Origin: Streptomyces sp. A2-16
Lineage (GTDB): Bacteria; Actinomycetota; Actinomycetes; Streptomycetales; Streptomycetaceae
Assembly (NCBI RefSeq): GCF_018128905.1
Contig: NZ_CP063808.1
Span: forward strand, 4,464,001-4,528,000
Direction of reading: 5' to 3'
DNA length: 64,000 nt
Part shown: piece after piece, positions 50,831 to 59,608 of the stretch
Position numbering within the stretch: the first letter of the stretch is position 1
How the letters are laid out: each line of letters begins with the position of its first letter
Program-made: the position numbers and the translations under genes
The notes under the pieces: model-generated
Database searches by the model: none
Told to the model about the DNA's origin: nothing
Seen by the model: the letters and a program-made list of their open reading frames with translations, nothing else

Positions 50831-52912
50831 TCAGCAGGTGGCGTGCAAGCCGGCCCAGTCGGCGCGGTCGTTGTAGCCGCCGTCCCCGGCGTCACCGACC
50901 ACCAGGTCGAGGACGCGGACGCCGGTCAGATCGACGTCGGCCTGGCGGGTGCCGTCGCGGTTGACGACACCGCTGTCGAACAGCACTTTGCCGTCACCGA
51001 GCACCTGGAACGTCGAGGTGCCCCCTTCCGGGCCGACGTTGCGGACCGCGTCGTCGATGCCGACGGTGGTCGTCAGCCGGGTACACCGGTCGCCGAGGTA
51101 GTAGCGGACGGTGGAGGGGGAGGCGACGCCGATGCCGGTCGGGTATTCCTGGCCGAGCAGGCTGAGTGGCGTCCAGCCGCCGACACTGCGGTCGACGGTC
51201 GGGGTCATCCATCCGCTGGTGGCGCTGATCCAGTCGTGGTGCGACAGGGCGATGTCGCCGTGCGGTGGCGCGGGGGCCACCACGAGTGTCGTGGCCGTCT
51301 CCTGCCGTAGACGCCGCTTGGCGGTCGTCTCGTAGGAGGTGGTGGCGGCCAGGCTCGCGCTGCCGGGTGCGGCGGTGTCCGGCAGCGTGATCGTGAAGGT
51401 GAAGGCCGCGGAGCGGCCGGGCGCCAGCAGTTTCGGCGGGGCGCCGGTCGGGCGGGCCGTCCACCCCGTGGGGACCGACAGCTGGACGCGGGGATCGAAG
51501 ACGGGCTGTGGGCTGTCGTTGCGGACGTCGACCTCGACCTGCGCCTGATCACCGCCGGCGACCACGGGGGCGATACCGGCCGGCACCGTGTCGCCGCCGA
51601 CCTTCGTGATCCGAGGCAGGCCGGCGACGACGTGGGGGAGACCGGGCTTGCCCGTTGCCCGGGCGACGCGGAAGAGGGCCGCGCCGTGGGCCGGGACGGC
51701 GGCACTGATCGTGCCGGCGCTCTCGGTGACCCGGTCGGTCCAGGCGTTCTTCAGGGTGAAACGGCTCCCGCTCAGTCCGACCGAGGACGCCTTCGTGGTG
51801 AGGGTCGCGGGGCTGTCGCCGCGGTTGAGCAGCACCACGGCCCGGTCGCCGTTCGCGAGCCGCTTGACCCAGGTCTCCGTCGTGCCGGCCGGGCCGACGC
51901 GGACGGCCTGGACTGCGGCGCTGTCCTGGTTGATCGCGAGGACGTCGCGGTCCGCGAGGATGCCGAGCGAGGTCTTGCTGAGGTTGCGGATGTCGCTGCC
52001 GATCACCAGCGGTGCGGCCGCGACCGACCACAGGGTCATCTGGGTGCGGAACTCCTCGTCGCTCATGCCGAGTTCGGGGCCCAGGTAGTCAGGGTCGTTG
52101 AAGTGCCCCGGACCGGCCGCCTCGGGATGCCGCGCGTTCGCGTCGTAGTTGCGCAGCACGTCCTTGAACTTGATCTCACCGACGAACCCCACGTCCGTGT
52201 ACGTGCGCCAGGACTGGGCGATGGCCGGCGCGTAGGACCAGGAGTACGTCGACTGCTGCGTCTCGGGGTAGGTGCCCCAGTCCGGGGAGGTGACGGGGTT
52301 GCAGAGGTTGAAGAGCATGGGGCGGCCGCTGGCGTTGTTGCGCAGCGCCGTGGCGAACTGGGTGTAGACGGTCTTCGGGTCCAGGTCGGCGGCGATGCCG
52401 CACAGGTAGTCCACCTTGACGGCGTCGAACTCCCAGGCGGCGAACTGGTCGGCGTCGCGCTGGTAGTAGCCGTGGCTGCCCAGACCGCACTTGCCGGGGA
52501 TGTAGGGGCCGGCGTCGGTGTAGATGCCGGCCTTGAGGCCCTTGGAGTGGATGTAGTCGACGAGCGGCTTCAGCCCGTCGGGGAACTGGGCAGGGTTGGG
52601 CACCAGGTCCCCGGCCGCGTTGCGTGGGGTGGGTGCGGCCCAGTTGCCGTCGATCCAGACGTACTTGTATCCGGCGTCGCGCAGGCCACTGCTGACCAGG
52701 AAGTCGGCGGTCGACTCGATCTCCGTCGCGGTCGGGTCGCCGCCGAGTGCGTAGTAGGTGTTCCAGCCCATGTACGGCGTCGGGCTGAGGACTTGTCGGG
52801 ATGCCGACGTCGTGGCGGCGTTGTCGCCGGGCGGGGGAGTGGCGTGAGCGGGGGCCTGCACGACCAGCAGCGTGGTCAGGAGGGCCAGGAGGACGGTGAG
52901 TTGTCGTTTCAC
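50831..52912 (-). CDS. secreted GH27 alpha-galactosidase with NEW3 and NPCBM domains
   Basis: 693 residues. Signal peptide: MKRQLTVLLALLTTLLVVQA, cleaved after AHA. GH27 barrel residues ~42-330: TPYMGWNTYYALGGD, nucleophile Asp168 in DAVKVDYLCG, acid/base Asp in FNDPDYLG (273 or 275). An alpha-galactosidase C-terminal beta domain follows, then a NEW3-type domain (VEVDVRNDSPQPVF..VPTGW) and a C-terminal NPCBM-type carbohydrate-binding module (HHDWISATSGWMTPTVDRSV; RYYLGDRCTRL). It should release galactose from extracellular galactosides or galactomannan side chains. It is transcribed divergently from the sugar ABC operon, from a promoter carrying a TTAGTAATTA motif, so both are probably co-regulated. 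Confidence 0.93.
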   Translation of the reverse strand: MKRQLTVLLALLTTLLVVQAPAHATPPPGDNAATTSASRQVLSPTPYMGWNTYYALGGDPTATEIESTADFLVSSGLRDAGYKYVWIDGNWAAPTPRNAAGDLVPNPAQFPDGLKPLVDYIHSKGLKAGIYTDAGPYIPGKCGLGSHGYYQRDADQFAAWEFDAVKVDYLCGIAADLDPKTVYTQFATALRNNASGRPMLFNLCNPVTSPDWGTYPETQQSTYSWSYAPAIAQSWRTYTDVGFVGEIKFKDVLRNYDANARHPEAAGPGHFNDPDYLGPELGMSDEEFRTQMTLWSVAAAPLVIGSDIRNLSKTSLGILADRDVLAINQDSAAVQAVRVGPAGTTETWVKRLANGDRAVVLLNRGDSPATLTTKASSVGLSGSRFTLKNAWTDRVTESAGTISAAVPAHGAALFRVARATGKPGLPHVVAGLPRITKVGGDTVPAGIAPVVAGGDQAQVEVDVRNDSPQPVFDPRVQLSVPTGWTARPTGAPPKLLAPGRSAAFTFTITLPDTAAPGSASLAATTSYETTAKRRLRQETATTLVVAPAPPHGDIALSHHDWISATSGWMTPTVDRSVGGWTPLSLLGQEYPTGIGVASPSTVRYYLGDRCTRLTTTVGIDDAVRNVGPEGGTSTFQVLGDGKVLFDSGVVNRDGTRQADVDLTGVRVLDLVVGDAGDGGYNDRADWAGLHATC

Positions 52913-53048
52913 GTCGGATCCTTCGTTGTCCGATCAGGCGTGCCGGACCGTCCCGGTCGTGTGGCTGGGGGTGCCGCTGCGCGGTGATGGGTGCGGCGGT
53001 CGTACGCGGGACCAGTCGATGTCCGCTTGCCTGCGGGTGGTTGCGAGG

Positions 53049-53095
53049 ATCTTGCAGGCGGTGCCGAACCGCGTCAAGATTAATTACTAAATTAA
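53049..53095 (-). promoter_or_regulatory. GH27 promoter with AT-rich operator
   Basis: On the minus strand: operator core TTAGTAATTA (53090-53081) inside the inverted repeat TTAATT-N4-AATTAA (53080-53095), then -35 TTGACG (53077-53072), a 17-bp spacer, and -10 CAAGAT (53054-53049). The untranslated leader would be about 130 bases. Confidence 0.65.
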
Positions 53096-53144
53096 GTCCA
53101 CCGAGCCTGGCCGGACGTCATCACGTGACCATCGACGAAAATAA

Positions 53145-53186
53145 TTAGGAATAAATGTTGACAGGGTCCCGGTCGGCTGCCAGAGT
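53145..53186 (+). promoter_or_regulatory. second AT-rich motif with promoter, facing the ABC operon
   Basis: TTAGGAATAA (53145-53154), a variant of the TTAGTAATTA core, is followed by -35 TTGACA (53158-53163), a 17-bp spacer and CAGAGT (53181-53186). It points toward the sugar-binding protein gene, ~320 bp away. Confidence 0.5.
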
Positions 53187-53387
53187 CATCGCCGCGCCGC
53201 CCTGGGACCCGCTCGGATCCCCGAATGCGGGGGAGTGGCGCATGGCTTGACGCCGCGAAGTCCACGCCGGAAGCCAAGGATCACGATCCGCGGCTGATGC
53301 TGCGGCAAGCAGAGACCCCGAACCGCACAGCCCGAGCTGCCCAGGCCGGGGCGCATCATGGCCGCCCCTCGGCCCAGAGAAAATAAA

Positions 53388-53428
53388 TTAGTAATTATCT
53401 TGACGTGGCTGCACCGCCACGCGAACCT
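53388..53428 (+). promoter_or_regulatory. ABC operon promoter with AT-rich operator
   Basis: The same 10-bp core TTAGTAATTA (53388-53397) precedes -35 TTGACG (53400-53405), a 17-bp spacer and GAACCT (53423-53428). The core and -35 box repeat those of the divergent GH27 promoter on the opposite strand. The start codon of the binding protein is ~75 bp downstream. Confidence 0.62.
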
Positions 53429-53502
53429 TGGTTGGCCGCGCCGGACCCCCAGGCCCCGAACGCCCCACGGCCCGCCGCGTGAACCCTCAGGGAGAACCCT
53501 CC

Positions 53503-54792
53503 ATGTCGAACCCGCACACCAGCCGCAGGCGCTTCCTCGCCGGGCTCGGCGCCACCGGCACAGCGGCGCTGCTCAGCGGCTGCGTCACCTCGACCTCGTC
53601 CTCGAAGTCCTCGTCCTCGGGCGCGGTCAGCCTCCAGTCGAACCTGTCCGCGCCGCAGGCCAAGGCGGCGATGGAGGATCTCGTCGCCGCCTACGGCAAG
53701 AAGGACGCCGGACGCGTCACCCTCAACACGGTCGCCGCGGAGACGTTCCGCACCCAGCTGCCGACCTACCTGACCTCCGCCAACCCGCCGGACGTCTACA
53801 CCTGGTACCCCGGCTCGGTGGCGGACGCCTACGCCAAGAAGGACCTGCTGCTCGGCCTCGACGACCTGTGGGCCTCCTCGCCGGACCTCAAGCGCTACTC
53901 CAAGGCGCTCAACACCCTGTGCACCGCGAGCTCCGGCAAGAAGGTGTTCGTGCCCTCCACCTACTACTGGTGGGGCATGTTCTACCGGAAGTCGAACTTC
54001 GAGAAGTGGGGCGTGAGCGAGCCCAGGACCTGGGACGACTTCCTCGACCTGTGCGACAAGCTCAAGTCCAAGGGGGTGGCACCGATCGGGCTCGGCGCCG
54101 GCGGCAACACACCCTGGGTGGCCTCCGCCTGGTTCGACTACCTCGACATCCGCATCAACGGTGCCCCGTACCACCGTGAACTCCTGGCCGGGAAGCACCG
54201 GTTCGACGACCCCGAGGTGCGCAAGGTCTTCGACCGCTGGACGGAACTGCTGCCGTACTTCGACCCCGACGGCACCGCCCTCGCCTTCCAGGACGCCACG
54301 ACCGCGCTGCTCAACGGCCGCACCGGCATGATGCTGATCGGCACCTTCTTCGCCGACGCGGCCCCCAAGGACGCCCTCGACGACATCGACTTCTTCCGGT
54401 TCCCGGTCATCGACCCCAAGGTGCCACTCGCCGAAGAGGCCCCCGTGGACGGCTACTTCGCCAGCGCACGGACCGGTCGCGCCGAGCGGGTCACCGAGCT
54501 GATGGGCTATCTCGCCACCGCGCAGGCGCAGGAGATCTACATCAAGGGCTCCTCGGGCACCGTCCTGCCCTGCAACCCCGACGCCAAGGACGCCGGCACC
54601 GCACTCGTGAAGAAGGGCCGCGCCCACATCGACGAGGCGGTCGAGATCACCCAGTTCTTCAACCGGGACTCCAGCGACGCCCTGCAGCCCACCGCCGACA
54701 CCGCGCTGACGAAGTTCATCGCCAAGCCCAAGTCGATCGGCTCGATCCTCACCGACTGGCAGCGCGACGCCCAGAAGATCTGGAGCGCCTGA
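53503..54792 (+). CDS. sugar ABC transporter substrate-binding lipoprotein
   Basis: 429 residues. The signal combines a twin-arginine motif SRRRFLAG with a lipobox LLSGC, so the protein is probably Tat-exported and lipid-anchored with Cys at about residue 27. The body is an extracellular solute-binding fold of family 1: NPPDVYTWYPGSVADAYAKK, YYWWGMFYRKSNFEKWGVSE, TWDDFLDLCDKL and GRTGMMLIGTFFADAAPK. GGGAG lies before ATG 53503. With the two permeases it should import an alpha-galactoside (melibiose/raffinose type) or related oligosaccharide; no ATPase gene is in the operon, so it may share an MsiK-type ATPase, as Streptomyces sugar importers do. Confidence 0.94.
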   Translation: MSNPHTSRRRFLAGLGATGTAALLSGCVTSTSSSKSSSSGAVSLQSNLSAPQAKAAMEDLVAAYGKKDAGRVTLNTVAAETFRTQLPTYLTSANPPDVYTWYPGSVADAYAKKDLLLGLDDLWASSPDLKRYSKALNTLCTASSGKKVFVPSTYYWWGMFYRKSNFEKWGVSEPRTWDDFLDLCDKLKSKGVAPIGLGAGGNTPWVASAWFDYLDIRINGAPYHRELLAGKHRFDDPEVRKVFDRWTELLPYFDPDGTALAFQDATTALLNGRTGMMLIGTFFADAAPKDALDDIDFFRFPVIDPKVPLAEEAPVDGYFASARTGRAERVTELMGYLATAQAQEIYIKGSSGTVLPCNPDAKDAGTALVKKGRAHIDEAVEITQFFNRDSSDALQPTADTALTKFIAKPKSIGSILTDWQRDAQKIWSA

Positions 54793-54793
54793 G

Positions 54794-55726
54794 GTGGCCG
54801 TGCTCACCCCCGCACGCCCGGCCCCGGCCGTCACGCCCGCACGCGGACGCGGCCGGGGGCCCGTCCGCCGTGTCCCGCCGCTCGTCCTCGCGTTCGTCCT
54901 GGTGCCGTTGCTCGCCGAGGCGGTGTGGGTGTTCTGGCCCGCCCTGCAGGGCTTCTACCTCGCCCTGACCTCCTGGGACGGCGTCTCACCTCCGCGCTTC
55001 ATCGGACTGGGCAACTTCCGGGAGATGGCGGGCGACGAGGTCTTCAGAACCGCCGCGATCGACACCGTCCTGTGGCTGGTGCTCTTCGGCGGCCTGTCGG
55101 CCCTGCTGGGTCTCGCCACGGCCCTGCTCCTGCAGCAGGAGCGGCGCGGTGTCGGGTTCTACCGGGCCGCTCTCTTCCTGCCCGTGGTGTTCTCCCTGGT
55201 CGCCACCGCCCTGGTGTGGCAGGCCATCTACCAGCCGGACGGCGTCCTCAACCAGCTTCTCGACGCCGTCGGGCTGGAGAGTCTGCGGCACGCCTGGCTC
55301 GCCGACCAGGACACCGCCCTGTACGCGGTCATCGTTCCGGCCCTGTGGCGCCAGATCGGCTACGTGATGGTGCTGTACCTCGCCGGCCTCAAGGGCATCG
55401 ACCCCGCCCTCTACGAGGCCGCCAAGGTCGACGGCGCGAGCGCCTGGCAGCGCTTGCGCCACGTCACCCTGCCGCAACTGCGCAGCGTCAACGCGGTCGT
55501 CCTGTCCGTCATCGTCATCGACTCGCTGCGCTCCTTCGACGTCGTGTGGTCGCTGACCCGAGGCGGCCCCTACCACTCGTCCGAACTGCTGAGCACCTAC
55601 ATGTACTCGACCGCCTTCCAGTCCCTGCGCCTGGGCTACGGCTCCGCGCTCGCCGTCGTCATCTTCGTACTGGCGTTCGGCGTCATCTGCTCCTACCTCG
55701 TGCGCGCCTTCCGGGAGGCCGACTGA
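54794..55726 (+). CDS. sugar ABC transporter permease 1 (MalF type)
   Basis: 310 residues from GTG 54794, one base after the binding-protein stop. Six membrane segments (among them LVLAFVLVPLLAEAVWVFWP and AALFLPVVFSLVATALVWQA), and the EAA loop DPALYEAAKVDGASAWQRLR that docks onto the ATPase. It forms a heterodimeric channel with the next gene product, whose start overlaps its stop (TGATG). Confidence 0.95.
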   Translation: MAVLTPARPAPAVTPARGRGRGPVRRVPPLVLAFVLVPLLAEAVWVFWPALQGFYLALTSWDGVSPPRFIGLGNFREMAGDEVFRTAAIDTVLWLVLFGGLSALLGLATALLLQQERRGVGFYRAALFLPVVFSLVATALVWQAIYQPDGVLNQLLDAVGLESLRHAWLADQDTALYAVIVPALWRQIGYVMVLYLAGLKGIDPALYEAAKVDGASAWQRLRHVTLPQLRSVNAVVLSVIVIDSLRSFDVVWSLTRGGPYHSSELLSTYMYSTAFQSLRLGYGSALAVVIFVLAFGVICSYLVRAFREAD

Positions 55727-56574
55727 TGTCCGCCCACTCGACCGCCGTGAAGCGCCGGCGAGCCGCCACCGCGGGGTTCCACCTCGGGGCCGGGGCGCTG
55801 GCCGTGCTCTGGCTGCTTCCCATCGCTCTGGTGGTGGTGACCAGCCTGCGTTCCTTCGACGACATCGCCGCTCACGGGCTCGGCAGCCTCCCGCACTCCT
55901 TCACCGTCGACAACTTCCGCCTGGCATGGGTCGACGGGGGCCAGCAGCGCGCACTGATCAACAGCATGCTCGTCACCGTCCCGTGCGTGCTGATCACCCT
56001 GGCGCTGGCTGCGATGGCGGCGTTCGCGCTCAGTCGCTACGACGTGCCCCTGCGCCGGACGCTGTTGCTGCTGATGCTCGGCGGCAACCTGCTGCCCCCG
56101 CAGATCCTGCTCATCCCCGTCTCCAAGCTCAGCGAGATGATCGGCGTCTACGACACGCTGCCCGCCCTCATCGGCGTGCAGATCGGCTTCGGTGTCGGCT
56201 TCTACGTCTTCGTCCTGCACGGTTTCATGCGGGCCATCCCCGACGAGATCCAGCAGGCCGCCGTCGTCGACGGCGCCGGCCCCTGGCAGATCTTCTGGCG
56301 GATCATCCTCCCCCTGACCCGCCCCGCGCTGGCCGCGCTCAGCGCCCTCTCCTTCACCTGGATCTTCAACGACCTGCTGTGGGCGATCACCGTGTTGCGG
56401 AGCGACACCAAGATGCCGATCACCGCCGCCCTCATCGGCCTGCAAGGGCAGTACGTGTCGATGTGGAACGTCATCGCCGCCGGATCCGTGATCGCCGCCG
56501 CCCCCACCGTCGCCGTCTTCCTGCGATTCCAGCGGCACTTCGTCGCCGGCCTCAACCTGGGAGCGGTGAAATGA
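55726..56574 (+). CDS. sugar ABC transporter permease 2 (MalG type)
   Basis: 282 residues. Six membrane segments (AGALAVLWLLPIALVVVTSL, MLVTVPCVLITLALAAMAAF, PALIGVQIGFGVGFYVFVLH) and the EAA loop EIQQAAVVDGAGPWQIFWRI. The ATG overlaps the preceding stop, and the stop overlaps the GH36 start (ATGA), so import and intracellular hydrolysis are coupled at translation. Confidence 0.95.
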   Translation: MSAHSTAVKRRRAATAGFHLGAGALAVLWLLPIALVVVTSLRSFDDIAAHGLGSLPHSFTVDNFRLAWVDGGQQRALINSMLVTVPCVLITLALAAMAAFALSRYDVPLRRTLLLLMLGGNLLPPQILLIPVSKLSEMIGVYDTLPALIGVQIGFGVGFYVFVLHGFMRAIPDEIQQAAVVDGAGPWQIFWRIILPLTRPALAALSALSFTWIFNDLLWAITVLRSDTKMPITAALIGLQGQYVSMWNVIAAGSVIAAAPTVAVFLRFQRHFVAGLNLGAVK

Positions 56575-58709
56575 CGACACCGCAGGACCGAAGGACCCCG
56601 CAGGACCGAAGGACCCCGCACGACCGCTGGACCCTGCGCACCCAGCACACCAGCTACACCGTCCGGCTCTCCCCGGACGGTCCCTGGGCCGAACTCGACG
56701 CCTGGGGACCGCACGGCGTCGACATGGGGCCGTCGGCGCTCGACTGGTCCCACCGCACCCACTTCGTCACCCCCGCCGACGCGGCCCCCGCCGAGTACAT
56801 CCCGCAGGGCCTGCGCGCGTTCACCGGCGCCGACCTCGTCGTCGGACATTCCGGCGGCGAACGCGGACTGTGGTGGCAGTTCGCCGACGCCACCCAGGAT
56901 GCTCAAGGGCTCCGGCTGGCGTTCACGGACGACGTCGCCGGCGCGCGCGTCACCCTGTGCTACGCCACCGTGCCCGACACGGACGTCATCCTGCGCTGGA
57001 CGGAACTCACCTGCACCGGCGCGCACGAACTGCGCCTGGAACGCCTCGACTCGGCCGCCGTCAACGTGCCCGTCACCGACGGAGCCCGCCTCACCTACCT
57101 GACCGGACAATGGTCGCAGGAGTTCACCCGCACCCAACTCCACCTGCGGCGCGGCACGTTCACCATGGGCAGCACCCAGGGCGTTCCCGGCCACGCCTAC
57201 GCCCCCTGGATCGCCGTCCAGGACGCGGCCCTGCCCGACGACGACACGGCCCCCACCTACGGCATCGCCCTGGAGTGGCCCGGCAACTGGCACCTCACCG
57301 CCGAGGCCGAGCCCGGCGGCGCCGTCCGCATCCGCGCCGGGCGGGTCCCGCACGAGGGCGCCGTGATCCTCGCCCCCGGCGACACCCTGACCACGCCCCG
57401 CCTTGCCTGCGCCTTCAGCGCGGAAGGACTCGACGGCCTGTCCAGGGTCTGGCACCGCTACGAGCGCCACCTCAGCGGCGAACGCCTGCACCGCCCCCGC
57501 AAGGTCCTCTACAACTCCTGGGAGGCCACCGGCTTCGACGTCGACGCCGCCGGCCAGCTCGAACTCGCCAAGGCGGCCGCCGACATCGGGGCCGAACTGT
57601 TCGTCGTGGACGACGGCTGGTTCACCGGGCGCGCCGACGACACCGGCGGCCTGGGCGACTGGCACCCCGACCCGGCGAAGTTCCCCCAGGGCTTCGGCCG
57701 GTTCGTCGAAGACGTGCGGGCGCTGGGACTCGGCTTCGGCCTGTGGGTCGAACCGGAGGCGGTCAGTCCCAACAGCCGTCTGTACGCCGAGCACCCCGAC
57801 TGGGTCTACCGCGTGGACGGCCGCCCCGGCCGGCTGGTGCGCAACCAGCTCCTGCTCGACCTCGGCCGCGCCGACGTGCAGGACTTCGTGATCGGCACGC
57901 TCGACCGGCTGCTGGGGGACCACCCCGTCGAATACCTCAAGTGGGACATGAACCGGCCGCCCACCGAGCGGGGCCGGCCCGGCGCCGGACCCGCCGACCG
58001 GCTCGACCTGGACGCCGCGCACGTCACCGGATACCTGCGCATCCTGGACCATCTGCGCGCCGCCCACCCGCACGTCACCGTCGAGGGCTGCGCCGGCGGC
58101 GGCGCACGCGTCGAGCATGCCGCCCTGGCCCGCACCGACGTGGTCTGGCCCAGCGACAACACCGCCCCGCTGGACCGGCTCCGAATCCAGTACGGCTTTC
58201 TGCACGCCCACGCCCCGCACCTGATGAGCTCTTGGGTCACCGACGCCCCCGGCGTCTTCGACCCGCGCCCCCGCTCTCTCGCCTTCCGCTTCGTGCTGGC
58301 GATGTGCGGCGTCCTGGGCGTGGGGGCAGACCTGCGCTCCTGGAACGCGGAACAACGCACCGAGGCCGCCCGCTGGATCGCCCGCTACCAACAGATCCGC
58401 GACGTCGTCCACCACGGACAGACCCACCTGCTCGGCACCCCCGACGACGCGACCTGCGGCGTGCAGTACACCGAGGCCGACGGGCCGCGCGTCGTGGTCG
58501 CCGCCTTCAGCACCGGCCGCCTGGACGGGGCCCCGCTGGTACCCGGCCGCCCTGCCCGGCTCCGGCTGCGCGGACTTCATCCGGCCGACGTCTACACGGA
58601 TGAGGAGACCGGTACCGAGTACAGCGGCGCCCATCTGCTGCACTACGGTCATGCGTTCACCTGGAGTGCAGGCCACGACGCCCACCTCGCCGTCCTGACC
58701 CGCCGATAG
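56571..58709 (+). CDS. cytoplasmic GH36 alpha-galactosidase
   Basis: 712 residues, no signal peptide. N-terminal beta-sandwich (~30-330), then the catalytic barrel: LYNSWEATGFDVD, ELFVVDDGWFTGR, nucleophile Asp459 in YLKWDMNRP, VEGCAGGGARVEH and acid/base Asp529 in WPSDNTAPLDRL. These match bacterial GH36 alpha-galactosidases (AgaA/RafA type) acting on melibiose and raffinose sugars. It would free galactose from the imported galactoside. Its first ~20 codons are an 18-bp repeat encoding PQDRRT, absent from the family core and likely dispensable. Confidence 0.95.
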   Translation: MTTPQDRRTPQDRRTPHDRWTLRTQHTSYTVRLSPDGPWAELDAWGPHGVDMGPSALDWSHRTHFVTPADAAPAEYIPQGLRAFTGADLVVGHSGGERGLWWQFADATQDAQGLRLAFTDDVAGARVTLCYATVPDTDVILRWTELTCTGAHELRLERLDSAAVNVPVTDGARLTYLTGQWSQEFTRTQLHLRRGTFTMGSTQGVPGHAYAPWIAVQDAALPDDDTAPTYGIALEWPGNWHLTAEAEPGGAVRIRAGRVPHEGAVILAPGDTLTTPRLACAFSAEGLDGLSRVWHRYERHLSGERLHRPRKVLYNSWEATGFDVDAAGQLELAKAAADIGAELFVVDDGWFTGRADDTGGLGDWHPDPAKFPQGFGRFVEDVRALGLGFGLWVEPEAVSPNSRLYAEHPDWVYRVDGRPGRLVRNQLLLDLGRADVQDFVIGTLDRLLGDHPVEYLKWDMNRPPTERGRPGAGPADRLDLDAAHVTGYLRILDHLRAAHPHVTVEGCAGGGARVEHAALARTDVVWPSDNTAPLDRLRIQYGFLHAHAPHLMSSWVTDAPGVFDPRPRSLAFRFVLAMCGVLGVGADLRSWNAEQRTEAARWIARYQQIRDVVHHGQTHLLGTPDDATCGVQYTEADGPRVVVAAFSTGRLDGAPLVPGRPARLRLRGLHPADVYTDEETGTEYSGAHLLHYGHAFTWSAGHDAHLAVLTRR
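56580..56633. repeat. 18-bp repeat at the start of the GH36 gene
   Basis: CCGCAGGACCGAAGGACC occurs twice perfectly (56580-56597, 56598-56615) and once with changes (56616-56633), encoding three PxDRxT units directly after the start codon. Confidence 0.9.
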
Positions 58710-58752
58710 CCGCAAGCCCCCGCCCCCCCCCACGAAGGAGCCGAACCCCACG

Positions 58753-59526
58753 ATGGACCAGCCCGCACGACGGCACGGCGTCCGCTTCACAGGCCGCACG
58801 GCCGTGGTCACCGGAGCGGCCTCCGGCATCGGAGCCGCCACCGCCGTACGCCTCGCCGAGGAGGGAGCCGCCGTCGTACTCACCGATGTCGCCGAGGAGC
58901 GCGGCACGGCCGCGGCGGAGCGGATCACCAAGGGCGGCGGTCAGGCACGCTTCGTCACCGCCGACGTCGCGGCCGAGGAGGACTGGGCGCGCGTCGTGGC
59001 CGCGGCCCACGCCTTCGGACCGGTGGACGTCCTGGTCAGCAACGCGTTCACAGTCGACGTCACGCCCGCCCACGAGCTGACCCTGCCCTCCTGGCAGCGC
59101 CAGCTCGACGTCAACCTGACCGGCAGCTTCCTCGGCCTGCGCGCGGTCCTGCCCGATCTGCGGGCCGGAGGCGGCGCGGTAGTGTTGACGTCATCCGTCC
59201 ACGCACACCGAGGCATTCCCGGTCACCCCGCCTACGCCGCCTCGAAGGGCGCCCTGCTCTCCCTGTGCGGGCAGCTCGCCGTCGAGTACGGGCCCGAGGT
59301 GCGCGTCAACGCCGTCGTACCGGGTCCGATCCTGACCGCGGCCTGGGACCGGGTGCCCGAGGACGAGCGCGAGCGCAGCGTCGCCGAGACCGCCGCCCGG
59401 CGCTTCGGCACCCCCGAGGAGGTGGCCGCGGCCATCGCCTTCCTCGCCGCCGACGAGGCGTCCTACATCACCGGCACGAGTCTCGTCGTGGACGGCGGCT
59501 GGAGTGTCGTGAAGGCCTCCGCATGA
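58753..59526 (+). CDS. short-chain dehydrogenase, probable galactose dehydrogenase
   Basis: 257 residues. TGAASGIG at 20-27, Asp45 at the end of the second strand (VVLTDVAEE, favouring NAD), Ser147/148 in VVLTSSVHAHRG and Tyr161-x3-Lys165 (YAASK); SNAF replaces the usual NNAG. GAAGGAG lies before ATG 58753. The family is broad, so the substrate comes from context: it sits between an alpha-galactosidase and galactonate genes, and oxidation of D-galactose to galactonolactone is exactly the missing step. Confidence 0.85.
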   Translation: MDQPARRHGVRFTGRTAVVTGAASGIGAATAVRLAEEGAAVVLTDVAEERGTAAAERITKGGGQARFVTADVAAEEDWARVVAAAHAFGPVDVLVSNAFTVDVTPAHELTLPSWQRQLDVNLTGSFLGLRAVLPDLRAGGGAVVLTSSVHAHRGIPGHPAYAASKGALLSLCGQLAVEYGPEVRVNAVVPGPILTAAWDRVPEDERERSVAETAARRFGTPEEVAAAIAFLAADEASYITGTSLVVDGGWSVVKASA

Positions 59527-59608
59527 CCGGGCACGCCGTGCCGTGGACGAACCCCGCCCAGGCCCTTGCGGGCCCCGGGCACCAGACCCAGCAGAAAGGC
59601 TCGACGAC

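Noticed and set aside
53503..56574. Search for an ATP-binding gene in the sugar transporter operon
   Set aside because: None is present; absence is normal for Streptomyces sugar importers that share a common ATPase, so it is not reported as a defect.
56202..58931. 909-residue antisense frame opposite GH36
   Set aside because: The sense frame has all GH36 catalytic motifs; the antisense is low-complexity.
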